A DNA stretch of 64,000 bases from Natroniella sulfidigena (GCF_023223645.1 NZ_JALKBY010000002.1:124001-188000), one strand, 5' to 3'. Numbered from the stretch's first letter, positions 36,631-46,340 are shown. Notes: a model not told the origin generated them from the letters alone. Numbers and translations: made by a program.

Positions 36631-37092
36631 CTATTCATCCTCACTCATATAACGAATAATATCTGCTCTAGTAATAATACCAACAAGTTGCTTATCTTTA
36701 GTAACAGGCACTCTTTTGATCTCCTTATCAATAAATAGATTAGCTACTGTTTCAATACTATCATCAGGTGTAACAGTAATAATATCAGTAGTCATCACAT
36801 CTGCTACCTTCATCTCTAAAATCTTTTTAAAGTCCTTTTCAAACTCCTTAAAGCTATCTAAATAAAAAACACTATCTAAAAAATAAACATAATTAGGAAA
36901 CTTAACATTTTCATTTTTAACTATTAAATCTCCTCCACTTACTATCCCTATCAATTTGTCATCTTCTAATACTGGAGCACCACTTATCCCTTTCTCGGTA
37001 AACAACTTTGAAACTTCCTTAATCTTCATTTCTGGAGAAACAGTAATTACATCTTCTGTCATCACATCAGCAGCTTTCTTCTTTTTCATCAT
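36631..37092 (-). CDS. CBS domain pair protein
   Basis: A 153-residue protein of two CBS motifs: AADVMTEDVITVSPEMKIKEV (about 7-27) with GIVSGGDLI, and VADVMTTDIITVTPDDSIE (about 96-114) with GIITRADII. It probably senses an adenine nucleotide. The start overlaps the end of nnr by 26 bp. Free-standing CBS pairs have no fixed role. Confidence 0.9.
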   Translation of the reverse strand: MMKKKKAADVMTEDVITVSPEMKIKEVSKLFTEKGISGAPVLEDDKLIGIVSGGDLIVKNENVKFPNYVYFLDSVFYLDSFKEFEKDFKKILEMKVADVMTTDIITVTPDDSIETVANLFIDKEIKRVPVTKDKQLVGIITRADIIRYMSEDE

Positions 37093-38641
37093 AACCCCTC
37101 CTCGTTTTTTTGATTGCTTCTGGTAAATAAGTTAACAACTCACTGGGGATCAAACCATATTCCGTCAATCTTTCCTTAGCTAAATCACCAGCCAAACCAT
37201 GTAAATAAACTGCTAACACTGTAGCAGTTATTAATTCTAAGCCTTGAACAGCTAAACCAGCAATCATTCCTGTTAAAAGATCCCCACTACCACCTGTAGC
37301 TAAGCCAGCATTGCCGGTTAAATTAAGATAAGTTTGACCATTTGGAGTAGCAATTATAGTTTGAGCCCCTTTTAGAACTAAAATCACTTGATACTGCCGG
37401 GCCAACTTTCTAGCTAATCCAACCCTATCTTCCTCTACCTGCTCAACAGTCAAATCAACTAATCGGGCCAACTCTCCTGGATGGGGAGTCAAAACAGTCG
37501 GTGCTTCTCTCTTAGCAAGTAACTCTAAATCCTGAATAGCATTTAAGCCATCAGCATCAATCACTAATGGAGTAGTCACTGTAGCTAATAAATTATGCAA
37601 TAGGGTAGTCAACTGTTCATCTTGACCTAACCCCGGGCCAACAGCCATTAAATCCTTGCCTTCCATTAAGTCCATAATTTCTTGCTCTGCTTCTAAAGCC
37701 AAAGTAGCCTGCTCAGTTTCAGCTAAAGGATAAGTCATTGCTTCTACTAATTTTGACTCTAAGATAGGGTTTAAGCTACTTGGAGTCCCTACAGTAACCA
37801 ACCCTGCTCCTATCCTTAGACTGGCTTGAGCAGTCAATATAGCAGCACCTGTCATCCCTTGTGAACCTGCCACAATCAATAACTTTCCATAATCCCCTTT
37901 ATGGGTATTCTGCTTACGAGGTACTAAGTTCTGCTTAACAACTTCTGGAGTAATCAGTTCAGTAGTTAAATTTTGCTCAGCAATTACTTGCTCAGGTAAT
38001 CCAATATCAACCACCTTTAAATCACCCACATATTCCCTACCAGGGTACAATATAGTTCCTAGTTTAGGTAAGCCAAAAGTAACTGTTCGCTCAGCCTCAA
38101 CTGCTACACTCCTAACCTTAGCAGTTCCTGCCTCAACTCCTGAAGGAATATCAACTGCAAGTACTGGAGTAGTCACTTGATTGATTAACTTAATTAGATC
38201 AGGATACAATCCTCTCAACTGCCCTGTAATTCCTGTTCCCAATAAAGCATCAATTAATAAATCCGCTTCTTCTAAATCATCTTTTAGACCAATCAACTCT
38301 TCTTCAGCCCTTATTTCAATTACAGATAAATTTAAACTCTCTAAAATATCGAGATTGATCTTAGCATCTCCACTAATCCTTTCACGTTGCCCTACTAAGA
38401 TAGTCTTAACTGCTATGCCTTCTGCTGCTAACAAGCGACTAACTACAAAGCCATCTCCACCATTATTGCCACAACCAGCTAAAATGATCACTTCTGGCTT
38501 TAGAACTTGAGCTAACAAATCATTAGCTTCAGCAGCGACCTTCATCCCAGCTCGCTCCATTAAGACAACACCAGGAATGCCAATCTCCTCAATAGCTTGC
38601 CTATCAATCTCTTTCATCTCTGCTCCAGTAACTACCTTCAT
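37067..38641 (-). CDS. nnr: bifunctional NAD(P)H-hydrate epimerase/dehydratase
   Basis: Repairs hydrated NAD(P)H. The 524-residue protein joins a YjeF N-terminal epimerase (LAGCGNNGGDGFVVSRLL, about 55-72) and a C-terminal ADP/ATP-dependent dehydratase (ribokinase-like; NAGLATGGSGDLLTGMIAGL and AVGPGLG). The start at 38641 has GGGAGGG upstream; an upstream reading would overlap acpS. Confidence 0.95.
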   Translation of the reverse strand: MKVVTGAEMKEIDRQAIEEIGIPGVVLMERAGMKVAAEANDLLAQVLKPEVIILAGCGNNGGDGFVVSRLLAAEGIAVKTILVGQRERISGDAKINLDILESLNLSVIEIRAEEELIGLKDDLEEADLLIDALLGTGITGQLRGLYPDLIKLINQVTTPVLAVDIPSGVEAGTAKVRSVAVEAERTVTFGLPKLGTILYPGREYVGDLKVVDIGLPEQVIAEQNLTTELITPEVVKQNLVPRKQNTHKGDYGKLLIVAGSQGMTGAAILTAQASLRIGAGLVTVGTPSSLNPILESKLVEAMTYPLAETEQATLALEAEQEIMDLMEGKDLMAVGPGLGQDEQLTTLLHNLLATVTTPLVIDADGLNAIQDLELLAKREAPTVLTPHPGELARLVDLTVEQVEEDRVGLARKLARQYQVILVLKGAQTIIATPNGQTYLNLTGNAGLATGGSGDLLTGMIAGLAVQGLELITATVLAVYLHGLAGDLAKERLTEYGLIPSELLTYLPEAIKKTRRGYDEKEESC

Positions 38642-38642
38642 C

Positions 38643-39017
38643 CTAATCCCTCCCAATAGCAATCGCTTGAGCAACTGCATAATCACGACTATGAGAGATA
38701 CTGATTAAAATCTCTTTAATCTCTAGTTTTTCAGCTATCTTTTGCGCCTGATTATGAAGCTTAACTGCTGGTTTTCCTAGCTGATCCTTAACTATCTCGA
38801 TATCATTCCATTTAAATCCTCTAAATCCAGTTCCTAGAGCCTTTACAGTAGCTTCTTTAGCAGCAAAACGAGCTGCATAATATGACCAAGGTTCTTTATG
38901 TTGTTCACAATAATCAATTTCATCAGTTGTAAATACTCTCTTCTTAAACTTTTCTCTCTTCTTAATTGCTTCTGTAATTCGTTCAATTTCTACTATATCA
39001 GTACCCAACCCTCGCAT
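38643..39017 (-). CDS. acpS: holo-[acyl-carrier-protein] synthase
   Basis: A 124-residue phosphopantetheinyl transferase. GLGTDIVEIERI (3-14) contains the metal aspartate; RFAAKEATVKALGTGF is the second signature and SISHSRDYAVAQAI the third. It activates acyl-carrier protein. It sits just before nnr, a common arrangement (acpS-nnr). Confidence 0.95.
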   Translation of the reverse strand: MRGLGTDIVEIERITEAIKKREKFKKRVFTTDEIDYCEQHKEPWSYYAARFAAKEATVKALGTGFRGFKWNDIEIVKDQLGKPAVKLHNQAQKIAEKLEIKEILISISHSRDYAVAQAIAIGRD

Positions 39018-39188
39018 CTTAACTCTCCTTAATTTATATATTATGTATATTTATTCAATTCTATAAAATTATTTTTAATCCTGTTTTTATTTGAGATTTT
39101 ATATAATTTATTTTAACTAATAACAAGGAGATTTTCAAATTAAACAGAATTTATTTAATGAAACCCAATTAAAAAGGAGTGAAACTAA

Positions 39189-39641
39189 TTGAAGAAAAGT
39201 TTATATCTACTGCTAGTCCTCTTAGTTATTACAAATATTTATTCAATAGCTCTAGCTAATAACAGCTCTTCTGAAGAAGAAATCAAAGAACAGATGGGCC
39301 AATTATTTTCAACTATAGAAGATAATGACCTAGAAGGCTATCTAGCATTTTTTTCTGAAGAATATAAAAATAAAAAGACTAATGAACATGGTACTGAAAT
39401 TGTAGAGACTTATGATGATCTCGAAGGAAGATTTCCCAACAATGATAGAATAGAAAAGATTCAAATTGATACAAAAGAGCCTACAGTCGAATTTGAAGAA
39501 GAAGAATCTAGTTATACAACTACATTACAAAAATATATTGAATATACCAATGGATTAAGTTTTGAACGCGAAGAAGAAGTAGAATATATTTTCAATTTTG
39601 ATTCTGAAACTGAACAGTGGTTGATCGTTGATATTAATTAA
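39189..39641 (+). CDS. secreted hypothetical protein, acidic (NTF2-like?)
   Basis: A 150-residue protein starting at a TTG (39189) with AAAGGAG upstream. The signal peptide is MKKSLYLLLVLLVITNIYSIALA. The mature part is strongly acidic, with the pattern IKEQMGQLFSTIEDNDLEGYLAFFSEEYKN and a C-terminal EQWLIVDIN, which resembles SnoaL/NTF2-like domains. I do not recognise a specific function. It is the only plus-strand gene for a long way, and points towards the glmS end. Confidence 0.75.
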   Translation: MKKSLYLLLVLLVITNIYSIALANNSSSEEEIKEQMGQLFSTIEDNDLEGYLAFFSEEYKNKKTNEHGTEIVETYDDLEGRFPNNDRIEKIQIDTKEPTVEFEEEESSYTTTLQKYIEYTNGLSFEREEEVEYIFNFDSETEQWLIVDIN

Positions 39642-39667
39642 TGAAGTTACTTGAAAGTAACTTCAGC

Positions 39668-39698
39668 TTAAGGCTAAGTTTGAGTTTGAGTAACCCAT
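39668..39698. repeat. hexamer-type repeat
   Basis: AAGGCTAAGTTTGAGTTTGAG followed by TAACCCAT; same ending as the arrays at 12988 and 63344. Short CTTAAAC units (39757-39779) lie on the other side of the terminator. Confidence 0.65.
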
Positions 39699-39708
39699 AA
39701 AAAAACAA

Positions 39709-39735
39709 AAAGCACCCCTAGGGGTGCTTTTTATT
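39709..39735. terminator. bidirectional terminator between the secreted protein gene and glmS
   Basis: AAAAAGCACCCC/GGGGTGCTTTTT, a perfect palindrome with poly-A and poly-T on both sides; it serves the two convergent genes. Confidence 0.92.
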
Positions 39736-39779
39736 TGAACCATAATCTTTTACTTATCCTTAACCTTAAACTTAAACTC

Positions 39780-41600
39780 TTACTCTACCGTCACACTTTT
39801 AGCTAAATTCCTCGGTTGATCAACATCACAATCTCTTTCTACAGCTACATAATAAGCTAATAATTGTAACGGGATCACCGTCAAAATTGAAGTCAACAGC
39901 TCATCAGTTTCAGGGATCTTGATTGAATAATCAAATTCTTCCTCATCTACTCCATTAGCAGTAATCCCAGTTATAACTCCTCCGCGAGCTTTAACCTCTT
40001 TGATATTACTTAAAGTCTTCTCGATTACTGACTTTTGAGTAGCTAAAGCAATGACTGGAATACCTTCTTCAATCAACGCTAAAGTACCATGCTTTAACTC
40101 CCCTGCTGGATATGCTTCAGCATGGATATAAGAGATCTCTTTTAACTTTAATGAGCCTTCTAAAGCTACAGCATAATCAATACTCCGCCCAATAAAGAAG
40201 GCATTCTCTTGCTTTAGATATTCTGTAGCTAACTGAGCTATCTCTTCTTCACTCTGCTCAATAATTTTTGCCACCTGATCTGGTAGCTCTTTTAAAGCAG
40301 AGATCAACTCTTCACTCCGCTCAGTAGCTAATAAACCTTTGGCCCGAGCAAAATAGATCGCTAACATATAAAAAGCAATCAACATTGTTAAATAAGCTTT
40401 GGTAGAAGCAACAGCAATCTCTGGACCAGCATGAATATACACAACATCATCTGCTTCGCGAGGAATAGTACTCCCTACAGTATTACAAATAGCAATTACT
40501 CTAGCACCTTTATCTTGTGCCTCTCGCAAAGCTGCTAAGGTATCAGCAGTTTCTCCTGATTGACTGACCACAATTACTAAAGTGTTCTGATCAACTAATG
40601 GATCTCGATATCTAAACTCAGAAGCAACATCAACTTCCACTGGAATTTGAGCTAATTTCTCTAAAGCATGTTTCCCAACCAATCCAGAATGATAGGCAGT
40701 TCCACAAGCTACAATATAAATCTTATTATACTCTCTAACCTCTTCAGAAGTTAATCCTACTTCATCAAGATGGACATCAGCTTGATTTAATCTGCCTGCA
40801 ATTGCTTTACGCAATGCTTCGGGCTGCTCATGAATCTCTTTTAACATAAAATGCTCAAAACCAGCCTTTTCTGCCATGCCAGGATCCCAATCAACCGTAA
40901 AAACCTCTTTATCAACCGACTTACCATCCACAGTTGATAATTTAACTCCACCTCTACTAATCGTAGCCATCTCTCCATCTTCTAAAATATAAACTTTTTC
41001 AGTATGCTTTAAGATCGCTGGAATATCAGAGGCAACAAAATATTCATCATCAGCTAGTCCTACAATTAATGGACTATCTTCACGAACAGCAACCAACTTA
41101 TCTGGCTCACCTTTAGCCAAGATAAGTAGAGCATAAGCTCCTTCTAACTTCTCAGTTACCTTTCTAACCGCCTCTTCTAAATTCCCATTATAGTATTCTG
41201 TCAATAAATGAGGGATAACCTCTGTATCAGTTTGAGAGCTAAATTGGTAGCCCTTTTCCTTTAATTCCGATCTTAGAGTAGAATAATTTTCTATGATTCC
41301 ATTATGAACTACTACAAACTCATCATTAGAACTGGTGTGAGGATGAGAGTTAGGAGTAGATGGCTTACCATGAGTAGCCCATCTAGTATGACCAATCCCA
41401 AGCTTACCACTTGGCTCCTTTTGTTGAACCAACTCTTCTAGTTCAGTTAGCTTACCAACAGTCTTGACCGTTTCAATTTGGCCCTGATCATATAGCGAAA
41501 TTCCAGCTGAATCGTAACCGCGGTACTCTAATTTCTTCAATCCTTCCAATAAAATAGGTGTAGCTTCTTTATTTCCAATATACCCCACAATTCCGCACAT
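39780..41600 (-). CDS. glmS: glucosamine-6-phosphate synthase (glutamine:fructose-6-P amidotransferase)
   Basis: Makes glucosamine-6-phosphate, the first step to UDP-GlcNAc and cell wall. The 606-residue length is standard. C2 (MCGIVGYIG) is the glutaminase nucleophile; the two SIS domains contain SQSGETADT and the end DQPRNLAKSVTVE. A glmS ribozyme in its leader gives product feedback. glmM lies upstream on the same strand. Confidence 0.98.
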   Translation of the reverse strand: MCGIVGYIGNKEATPILLEGLKKLEYRGYDSAGISLYDQGQIETVKTVGKLTELEELVQQKEPSGKLGIGHTRWATHGKPSTPNSHPHTSSNDEFVVVHNGIIENYSTLRSELKEKGYQFSSQTDTEVIPHLLTEYYNGNLEEAVRKVTEKLEGAYALLILAKGEPDKLVAVREDSPLIVGLADDEYFVASDIPAILKHTEKVYILEDGEMATISRGGVKLSTVDGKSVDKEVFTVDWDPGMAEKAGFEHFMLKEIHEQPEALRKAIAGRLNQADVHLDEVGLTSEEVREYNKIYIVACGTAYHSGLVGKHALEKLAQIPVEVDVASEFRYRDPLVDQNTLVIVVSQSGETADTLAALREAQDKGARVIAICNTVGSTIPREADDVVYIHAGPEIAVASTKAYLTMLIAFYMLAIYFARAKGLLATERSEELISALKELPDQVAKIIEQSEEEIAQLATEYLKQENAFFIGRSIDYAVALEGSLKLKEISYIHAEAYPAGELKHGTLALIEEGIPVIALATQKSVIEKTLSNIKEVKARGGVITGITANGVDEEEFDYSIKIPETDELLTSILTVIPLQLLAYYVAVERDCDVDQPRNLAKSVTVE

Positions 41601-41636
41601 ATATATTAAACCTCCATCAAATTTAAATTTAGCTAG

Positions 41637-41783
41637 CTATACTAAACCTCTCTGTCTACCTGATCACTCAGATAATTTAAAGGTTTAGTTTAGGGAGGCT
41701 ATAGCTAGAAGTAGCCTCAGGGGCATCCGCCGATTATCTCGATTCTCCCCCTTCCTCGTCAACTCATAATGAGTCCGGGCGCT
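41637..41783 (-). ncRNA. glmS ribozyme: glmS ribozyme
   Basis: Minus-strand sequence begins A/GCGCCCGGACTC, with the conserved core GTTGACGAGGAAGGGG, ATCGAGATAATCGGCGGATGCCCC and a P3-type stem GAGGCTA/TAGCCTC. A long P4 (CTAAACCT/AGGTTTAG) closes it just before the glmS ribosome-binding site. Cleavage is expected between 41783 and 41782. It self-cleaves when glucosamine-6-phosphate binds. Confidence 0.95.
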
Positions 41784-41789
41784 GTAATT

Positions 41790-41886
41790 ATAATTAACAA
41801 TGTACAATTTACAATCTACAATTAAAACCTTTAAAAGAAATTTTATTTCTTGACCTTAATTGTCAATTATCAATTATCAATTGTAC
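41790..41886. repeat. inverted heptamer-repeat element between glmM and glmS
   Basis: The left arm has AATGTAC/AATTTAC/AATCTAC units ending AATTAAAACCTTTAAAA; the right arm has AATTGTC/AATTATC/AATTATC units. It abuts the glmM stop at 41888. Confidence 0.78.
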
Positions 41887-41887
41887 A

Positions 41888-43225
41888 TTAGTTAAGCTCT
41901 TCCTCAATCACCTCTGCTACTTGATCAGCCAATCTTTCTAGTTCATCTTTATCTTGCCCTTCAACCATCACTCTAATTACAGGTTCTGTTCCTGAAGCTC
42001 TTACAAAAATCCTACCATCAGTACCTAAAACTTCTTCAGCCTCTGTGATTGCTTTGCTAATTTTTTGATTCTCTTCCCAATCTTTACTCTCAACTTCAAC
42101 ATTGACTAATAACTGTGGAAAAGCAGTCATCTGTTCTCTTAATTCAGCCAATGGTTTTCCACTCTCTACAATCACTTCAATTAACTGTAATGCTGTCAAT
42201 AATCCATCACCAGTAGTATTATAATCTGCAAAAATAATATGCCCTGACTTTTCTCCACCTAAATTATATCCTTTTTCTCTCATCTTTGCTAAAACATAAC
42301 GATCACCGTTCTTAGTAACTTCAACTTGGCCATTCTCTTCTTTAATTGCTTGGTGCAAGCCAAGATTACTATATTTAGTAACTACTATTGTATTACGGGC
42401 CAACTCCCCTTGATCTAACAGATATCGCCCACAGATTGTTAAAATATAATCACCATCAACTAATTTACCTGCTCCATCAACAGCAATTAAACGATCAGCA
42501 TCACCATCATGAGCAATTCCTAAATCTGCTTGATGATTAATAACTGCTTCTTTAATTACTTCAGGATAGGTAGAGCCACAATCTCGATTAATATTAAAGC
42601 CAGTCGGTTGGTCATTAATTGCAATCACTTCTGCCCCTAGCTCAGATAATATTTGAGGTGTCAGCTGATATGCTGCTCCATTAGCACAATCAACTACAAT
42701 CTTTAAGTTAGAAAGATCAGAATTGACAGTTCCTTTTAAGTGATTAAGATAACTATTTACAAGTTGATAGCCTTCTGTTACTTGTCCAACCTGATCACCA
42801 GCAGCCAATGGCAATTGATCTACTCGATTAAAATAAAGCTCTTCAATCTCACCTTCCTGCTGATCAGTCAATTTAAATCCATCTTGATTAAAGAATTTAA
42901 TTCCATTATCTTGAACAGGATTATGGGAAGCTGAAATCATAATGCCTGCTACAACATCTTCTTGAGCAGTCAAATAAGCAACAGCTGGAGTTGGAACAAC
43001 TCCTACCTTGATCACATCAACCCCCAATGAACTAATCCCTGCTATTAAAGCAGCCTCAAGCAAATCCCCAGAAACACGAGTATCCTTGCCAACCAATATC
43101 TTAGCCTCACTACAATCTTGCGTTAGATAATAAGCCCCTGCTTTACCTAGCTTAAAAGCCATTTCAGCAGTTAAAAATTGATTCACTTCGCCACGTACAC
43201 CATCAGTACCAAATAATTCTCCCAT
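41888..43225 (-). CDS. glmM: phosphoglucosamine mutase
   Basis: Interconverts glucosamine-6- and -1-phosphate. The 445-residue protein has GELFGTDGVRG at the start, the active serine loop GIMISASHNPVQDNGIK (about 94-110), the metal loop HDGDADRL, sugar loop GEKSGH, and phosphate loop RASGTEPVIRVMVEG. The start at 43225 has GAGGAG upstream; a longer reading adds six residues. Confidence 0.97.
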   Translation of the reverse strand: MGELFGTDGVRGEVNQFLTAEMAFKLGKAGAYYLTQDCSEAKILVGKDTRVSGDLLEAALIAGISSLGVDVIKVGVVPTPAVAYLTAQEDVVAGIMISASHNPVQDNGIKFFNQDGFKLTDQQEGEIEELYFNRVDQLPLAAGDQVGQVTEGYQLVNSYLNHLKGTVNSDLSNLKIVVDCANGAAYQLTPQILSELGAEVIAINDQPTGFNINRDCGSTYPEVIKEAVINHQADLGIAHDGDADRLIAVDGAGKLVDGDYILTICGRYLLDQGELARNTIVVTKYSNLGLHQAIKEENGQVEVTKNGDRYVLAKMREKGYNLGGEKSGHIIFADYNTTGDGLLTALQLIEVIVESGKPLAELREQMTAFPQLLVNVEVESKDWEENQKISKAITEAEEVLGTDGRIFVRASGTEPVIRVMVEGQDKDELERLADQVAEVIEEELN

Positions 43226-43260
43226 CTTTTCACTCCTCACCATTAATTATATCTATCCTC

Positions 43261-43293
43261 AAAATAAAGCATCAATTAAATCTAATTAATGCT
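43261..43293 (-). terminator. terminator between cdaA and glmM
   Basis: AGCATTAATT and AATTGATGCT pair around a six-base loop, followed by TTATTTTG on the minus strand. Confidence 0.7.
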
Positions 43294-43329
43294 CACTTAA
43301 TTATATGTCATCAGACTCTTGATTGTCAA

Positions 43330-44085
43330 TCAATCATCCTTATCTTCCCTAAATTTTACAAATAACTCTTCCTTTAGATCAAACTCATCTAGATTATACT
43401 TCAATTTGCCTGCAAATGCAGTTGAAATAACCCCAGTTTCTTCTGATACAATTATCACTAAAGCATCAGTCTCTTCACTGATCCCTACTGCTGCTCGATG
43501 TCTAGTCCCCAAACTTTGGCTTATCTTCTTATTCTCAGTCAAAGGCAATAAACAATTAGCTGCTACAATTCTGCCTTGATCAACGATTACTGCTCCATCA
43601 TGTAAAGGACTTTTCGGAATGAAAATATTTACTAATAATTCCGTCGATAAAATAGCATCCAATTTAACACCAGTATCAATGATCTCCCTTAAGCCAGTCT
43701 CTCGTTTAAGAACGATCAGGCCACCTATCTGACTCTTACTTAATCTAATTACAGCAGCCACCAACTTATCAAGTTCAACTTTAAATGTATTACGACTAGT
43801 CCAATATTTAAATAACTTGCCTCTACCTATCTGTTCTAATGCCCTTCTTAATTCTGGTTGAAACACAACAGGTAGAGCAATTAAAGCTACTGTTCTCAAC
43901 TGCTCTAGTACCATATTAAGAACTAAAAACCCTAACTGCCTACTTATGTAATTAATCAAAAACAAGACCAAAATACCCTTAAGCAACTGAATTGCCCTAG
44001 TTTCTTTAATTAAAGTAAAGACTTTATAACTAATCAGAACAGTTACTATAATATCAACAATCATTAATAAATTAAGTTCTGTCAT
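43330..44085 (-). CDS. cdaA: diadenylate cyclase CdaA
   Basis: Makes cyclic di-AMP from two ATP. The 251-residue protein has three N-terminal membrane helices, then the DAC domain with DGA (163-165) and RHR (195-197, in GTRHRAAVG) catalytic motifs. It is followed by glmM as in many Firmicutes, but the usual cdaR (YbbR) gene between them is missing here. Confidence 0.96.
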   Translation of the reverse strand: MTELNLLMIVDIIVTVLISYKVFTLIKETRAIQLLKGILVLFLINYISRQLGFLVLNMVLEQLRTVALIALPVVFQPELRRALEQIGRGKLFKYWTSRNTFKVELDKLVAAVIRLSKSQIGGLIVLKRETGLREIIDTGVKLDAILSTELLVNIFIPKSPLHDGAVIVDQGRIVAANCLLPLTENKKISQSLGTRHRAAVGISEETDALVIIVSEETGVISTAFAGKLKYNLDEFDLKEELFVKFREDKDD

Positions 44086-44149
44086 TTTACTCCTTCTCCT
44101 TTTTACTTATAGTATACCATACTTTAATCATTTAATAATTAGTTACAAT

Positions 44150-44180
44150 TAAAAAACCCTAGCCTCACTAGACTAGGGTA
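44150..44180 (-). terminator. terminator of the CopD-like gene cluster
   Basis: ACCCTAG and CTAGGGT pair on the minus strand, followed by TTTTTTAATTG. Confidence 0.8.
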
Positions 44181-44218
44181 GATTATGCCTTTTAAAATAA
44201 TATTAAATCTCTTCTTTA

Positions 44219-44707
44219 TTAAACTACACCATGAACCACAAGAAGGCTAACAATTACAGCACCCCACCAGCCTGTAACAGAAATTACTCCACTAACAGCA
44301 GAAATCATCTCATATCTTTTGATTTCTGCCGTTCTTTCTGTCCACTTTGGAGCAAGTTTAGCAAAGCGAGGGCCAGCATAATAAGTTATAAAGATCCCAT
44401 TTAAAAATACAGCTAATACAAAGAAAAATTTAAGCTGAAAATAAAAGTTTTCACTTAACCATGGTCTAGATAAGATTAAAGGAATCCCTGTCAAGCTCAA
44501 GAGGATAAAACCTAACGAAATCTGACCTGAGAAAATTGGAAATACTTTTGCTAGTGACTTACCCAGTTCGGGCTTAAAATGAAATACTAGTAATAAAAAA
44601 TCAATACTGGCCACACCACCTACAGCAATTATAAAACCTACTATATGTAATATACGCATTAAGGTATCTTCTCCAAAAAAGATGGAATGAATAAAACCTA
44701 GCTCCAT
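44219..44707 (-). CDS. CopD-like four-helix membrane protein
   Basis: A 162-residue protein with four membrane helices. Histidines at H6, H21 and H43, and others in helix 4 (VVHGVV), could bind b-type haem. It ends one base after... the start of the preceding gene's stop, with no gap, so translation is coupled to the haem-domain protein. By size and topology it resembles CopD/DUF-type cytochrome-like proteins. I infer a membrane partner for that protein; a copper role is not indicated by the neighbours. Confidence 0.65.
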   Translation of the reverse strand: MELGFIHSIFFGEDTLMRILHIVGFIIAVGGVASIDFLLLVFHFKPELGKSLAKVFPIFSGQISLGFILLSLTGIPLILSRPWLSENFYFQLKFFFVLAVFLNGIFITYYAGPRFAKLAPKWTERTAEIKRYEMISAVSGVISVTGWWGAVIVSLLVVHGVV

Positions 44708-46117
44708 TTAATTCAGCTCCTTTATCTCACGTATTGCAGCTATTATAAGAATTATACTTCCCACAATAATAATCATAGCTAAAATAACAAATGGCTGTCT
44801 AAACAGTCTTGCTGGCTCTTCTAGCATTACTGCAGCCTTAGCCATATCCTTAGGGTTTTCATGTATATCCCAAATTGACACTTCATTATTTCTGACTTCC
44901 TCATAACCTGCATGATCTTCACTTGTTAACCAACTCCAAGTAACCTGCCCTGGATAAATAACAGGAATCTCGTATTCTTCAATCTGATTCCAATCAGGCT
45001 GGTCACCTTCAATATATGTCGCTTCAATATCAGCATCAGCGCCAAGCCTCAATTCATATGGATAAGAGATATAATGCCATCTACTCCCACTAGAATTCTT
45101 AAATAGACCAAGAGCTATTGTATATTCTTTGCCTTCTTCAAAAGCTTTATCATCTATATAACCTGTATCAAGTTCCCTTCTCATTTCTACAGTATATTGA
45201 TCATCTTCCCAAGTACTATCTCCATCTATTACTGCTCGACTACCTTCAGGTTCTTGTAAGGGTCTGCGAGGTATAGCTGCCCCTTCAAACATTTGCTCTT
45301 CATCAAGAGGAATCATAAAATCTTCATGGAGATAATAAATTTCATCCATATCATACTCTCCCTTTTTCAACTTTTCAAAATCTAATGCTGCAAAACCTAC
45401 TTCATCTGGATCAAACATATATTTCGGGCCAGTCTCTTCATCCCAAGGGTTATTAGTAAATGCACCTTGACCATCATCTCCATGGCGATAGTCCAAAACA
45501 TATCCATCATCCACAGTACCAATAGGATTACCACGATGAGCACGCCATTGCCACAAATCAACAAAAATCCCCTTATCTAAAAGATCATCCAATTTTTCTT
45601 GCGAAAGAGCTTCATCCCAAACTCCTTCCCACCATTGATCACCCTTTCGAGATTGTGGGATAAACTTTCTAACATCATTCCTATCCAAATTCTCCCCTAA
45701 ATGTTCGTCTTCTTGCACACTGGCTGAAGAAACTTCTGTATCTAGAGCACGCAATCCATCATGAACAGTCAACCAACCACCAAAATTATCAAACCCTTTT
45801 ACACTACCATCATCAATCATTACAGTCATTCTATCTTCATATAAGCCATATTTATCTGGGCCAACCGGTGGAGCACCATAACGAACCCATTCCCCATCTT
45901 GATATACTAAATAATCATGAAACCATCCTCGATGTTTCGAATCCCAATTATAACGAAAAAATATATCTTCATCATTATAAGCAACTTGCATGCGAACTGT
46001 TGTCTTTAATTCATCCGGTATGTAGCGGTTATCAGCTTGAGCAAAGCCTTGAAAAAGACCTATACTCAAAAGAATTAACAATGGTATACCGATAAATTTA
46101 CTGCCTTTAAACTTCAT
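44708..46117 (-). CDS. ethylbenzene dehydrogenase-related (EB_dh) haem-domain protein
   Basis: A 469-residue exported, membrane-anchored protein: signal peptide (MKFKGSKFIGIPLLILLSIGLFQGFAQA), a large extracellular domain of the EB_dh/DMSO-reductase gamma type (AYNDEDIFFRYNWDSKHRGWFHDY, VMIDDGSV, WWEGVWDEAL, LWQWRAHRGNPIGTVDDGY, GLFKNSSGSRWHY), and a C-terminal membrane helix (FVILAMIIIVGSIILIIAAI). Relatives bind haem b as an electron-transfer subunit. No molybdenum enzyme gene is near. It adjoins the CopD-like protein and the rnfD copies. Confidence 0.8.
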   Translation of the reverse strand: MKFKGSKFIGIPLLILLSIGLFQGFAQADNRYIPDELKTTVRMQVAYNDEDIFFRYNWDSKHRGWFHDYLVYQDGEWVRYGAPPVGPDKYGLYEDRMTVMIDDGSVKGFDNFGGWLTVHDGLRALDTEVSSASVQEDEHLGENLDRNDVRKFIPQSRKGDQWWEGVWDEALSQEKLDDLLDKGIFVDLWQWRAHRGNPIGTVDDGYVLDYRHGDDGQGAFTNNPWDEETGPKYMFDPDEVGFAALDFEKLKKGEYDMDEIYYLHEDFMIPLDEEQMFEGAAIPRRPLQEPEGSRAVIDGDSTWEDDQYTVEMRRELDTGYIDDKAFEEGKEYTIALGLFKNSSGSRWHYISYPYELRLGADADIEATYIEGDQPDWNQIEEYEIPVIYPGQVTWSWLTSEDHAGYEEVRNNEVSIWDIHENPKDMAKAAVMLEEPARLFRQPFVILAMIIIVGSIILIIAAIREIKELN

Positions 46118-46301
46118 TATCTCCCTCCTATGTAATGATAAAATTTGTAATTAAACCTCCTACTAGTTTAAAGTCATTGTGTAGAACTTCATTTATAATA
46201 AGGTTTACAATTTATTAAGTCTTATCTTATTTATTTCCTTAATTAATTTCTTTATACATCTCATTGAAACTATAGTGATTTATTTCACAATAAACATATA
46301 A

Positions 46302-46340
46302 AGATAAGAGGATTGCAAAAATTGCTAATCCTCTTATCTA
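46302..46340 (-). terminator. terminator after the downstream rnfD copy
   Basis: AGATAAGAGGATTAGCAA and TTGCAATCCTCTTATCT form a long stem; on the minus strand TTTATATG follows. The same hairpin follows the other rnfD copy. Confidence 0.8.

Noticed and set aside
41787-41814. TATAAT with TTGTAA 16 bases upstream, as a glmS promoter built from heptamer repeats
   Set aside because: The start would fall at or beyond the ribozyme cleavage site, leaving no 5' leader to cut. The match is more likely chance in A/T-rich repeats.
44708-46117. EB_dh-type protein as part of an ethylbenzene or DMS dehydrogenase
   Set aside because: No molybdopterin catalytic or Fe-S beta subunit gene is present in the neighbourhood.
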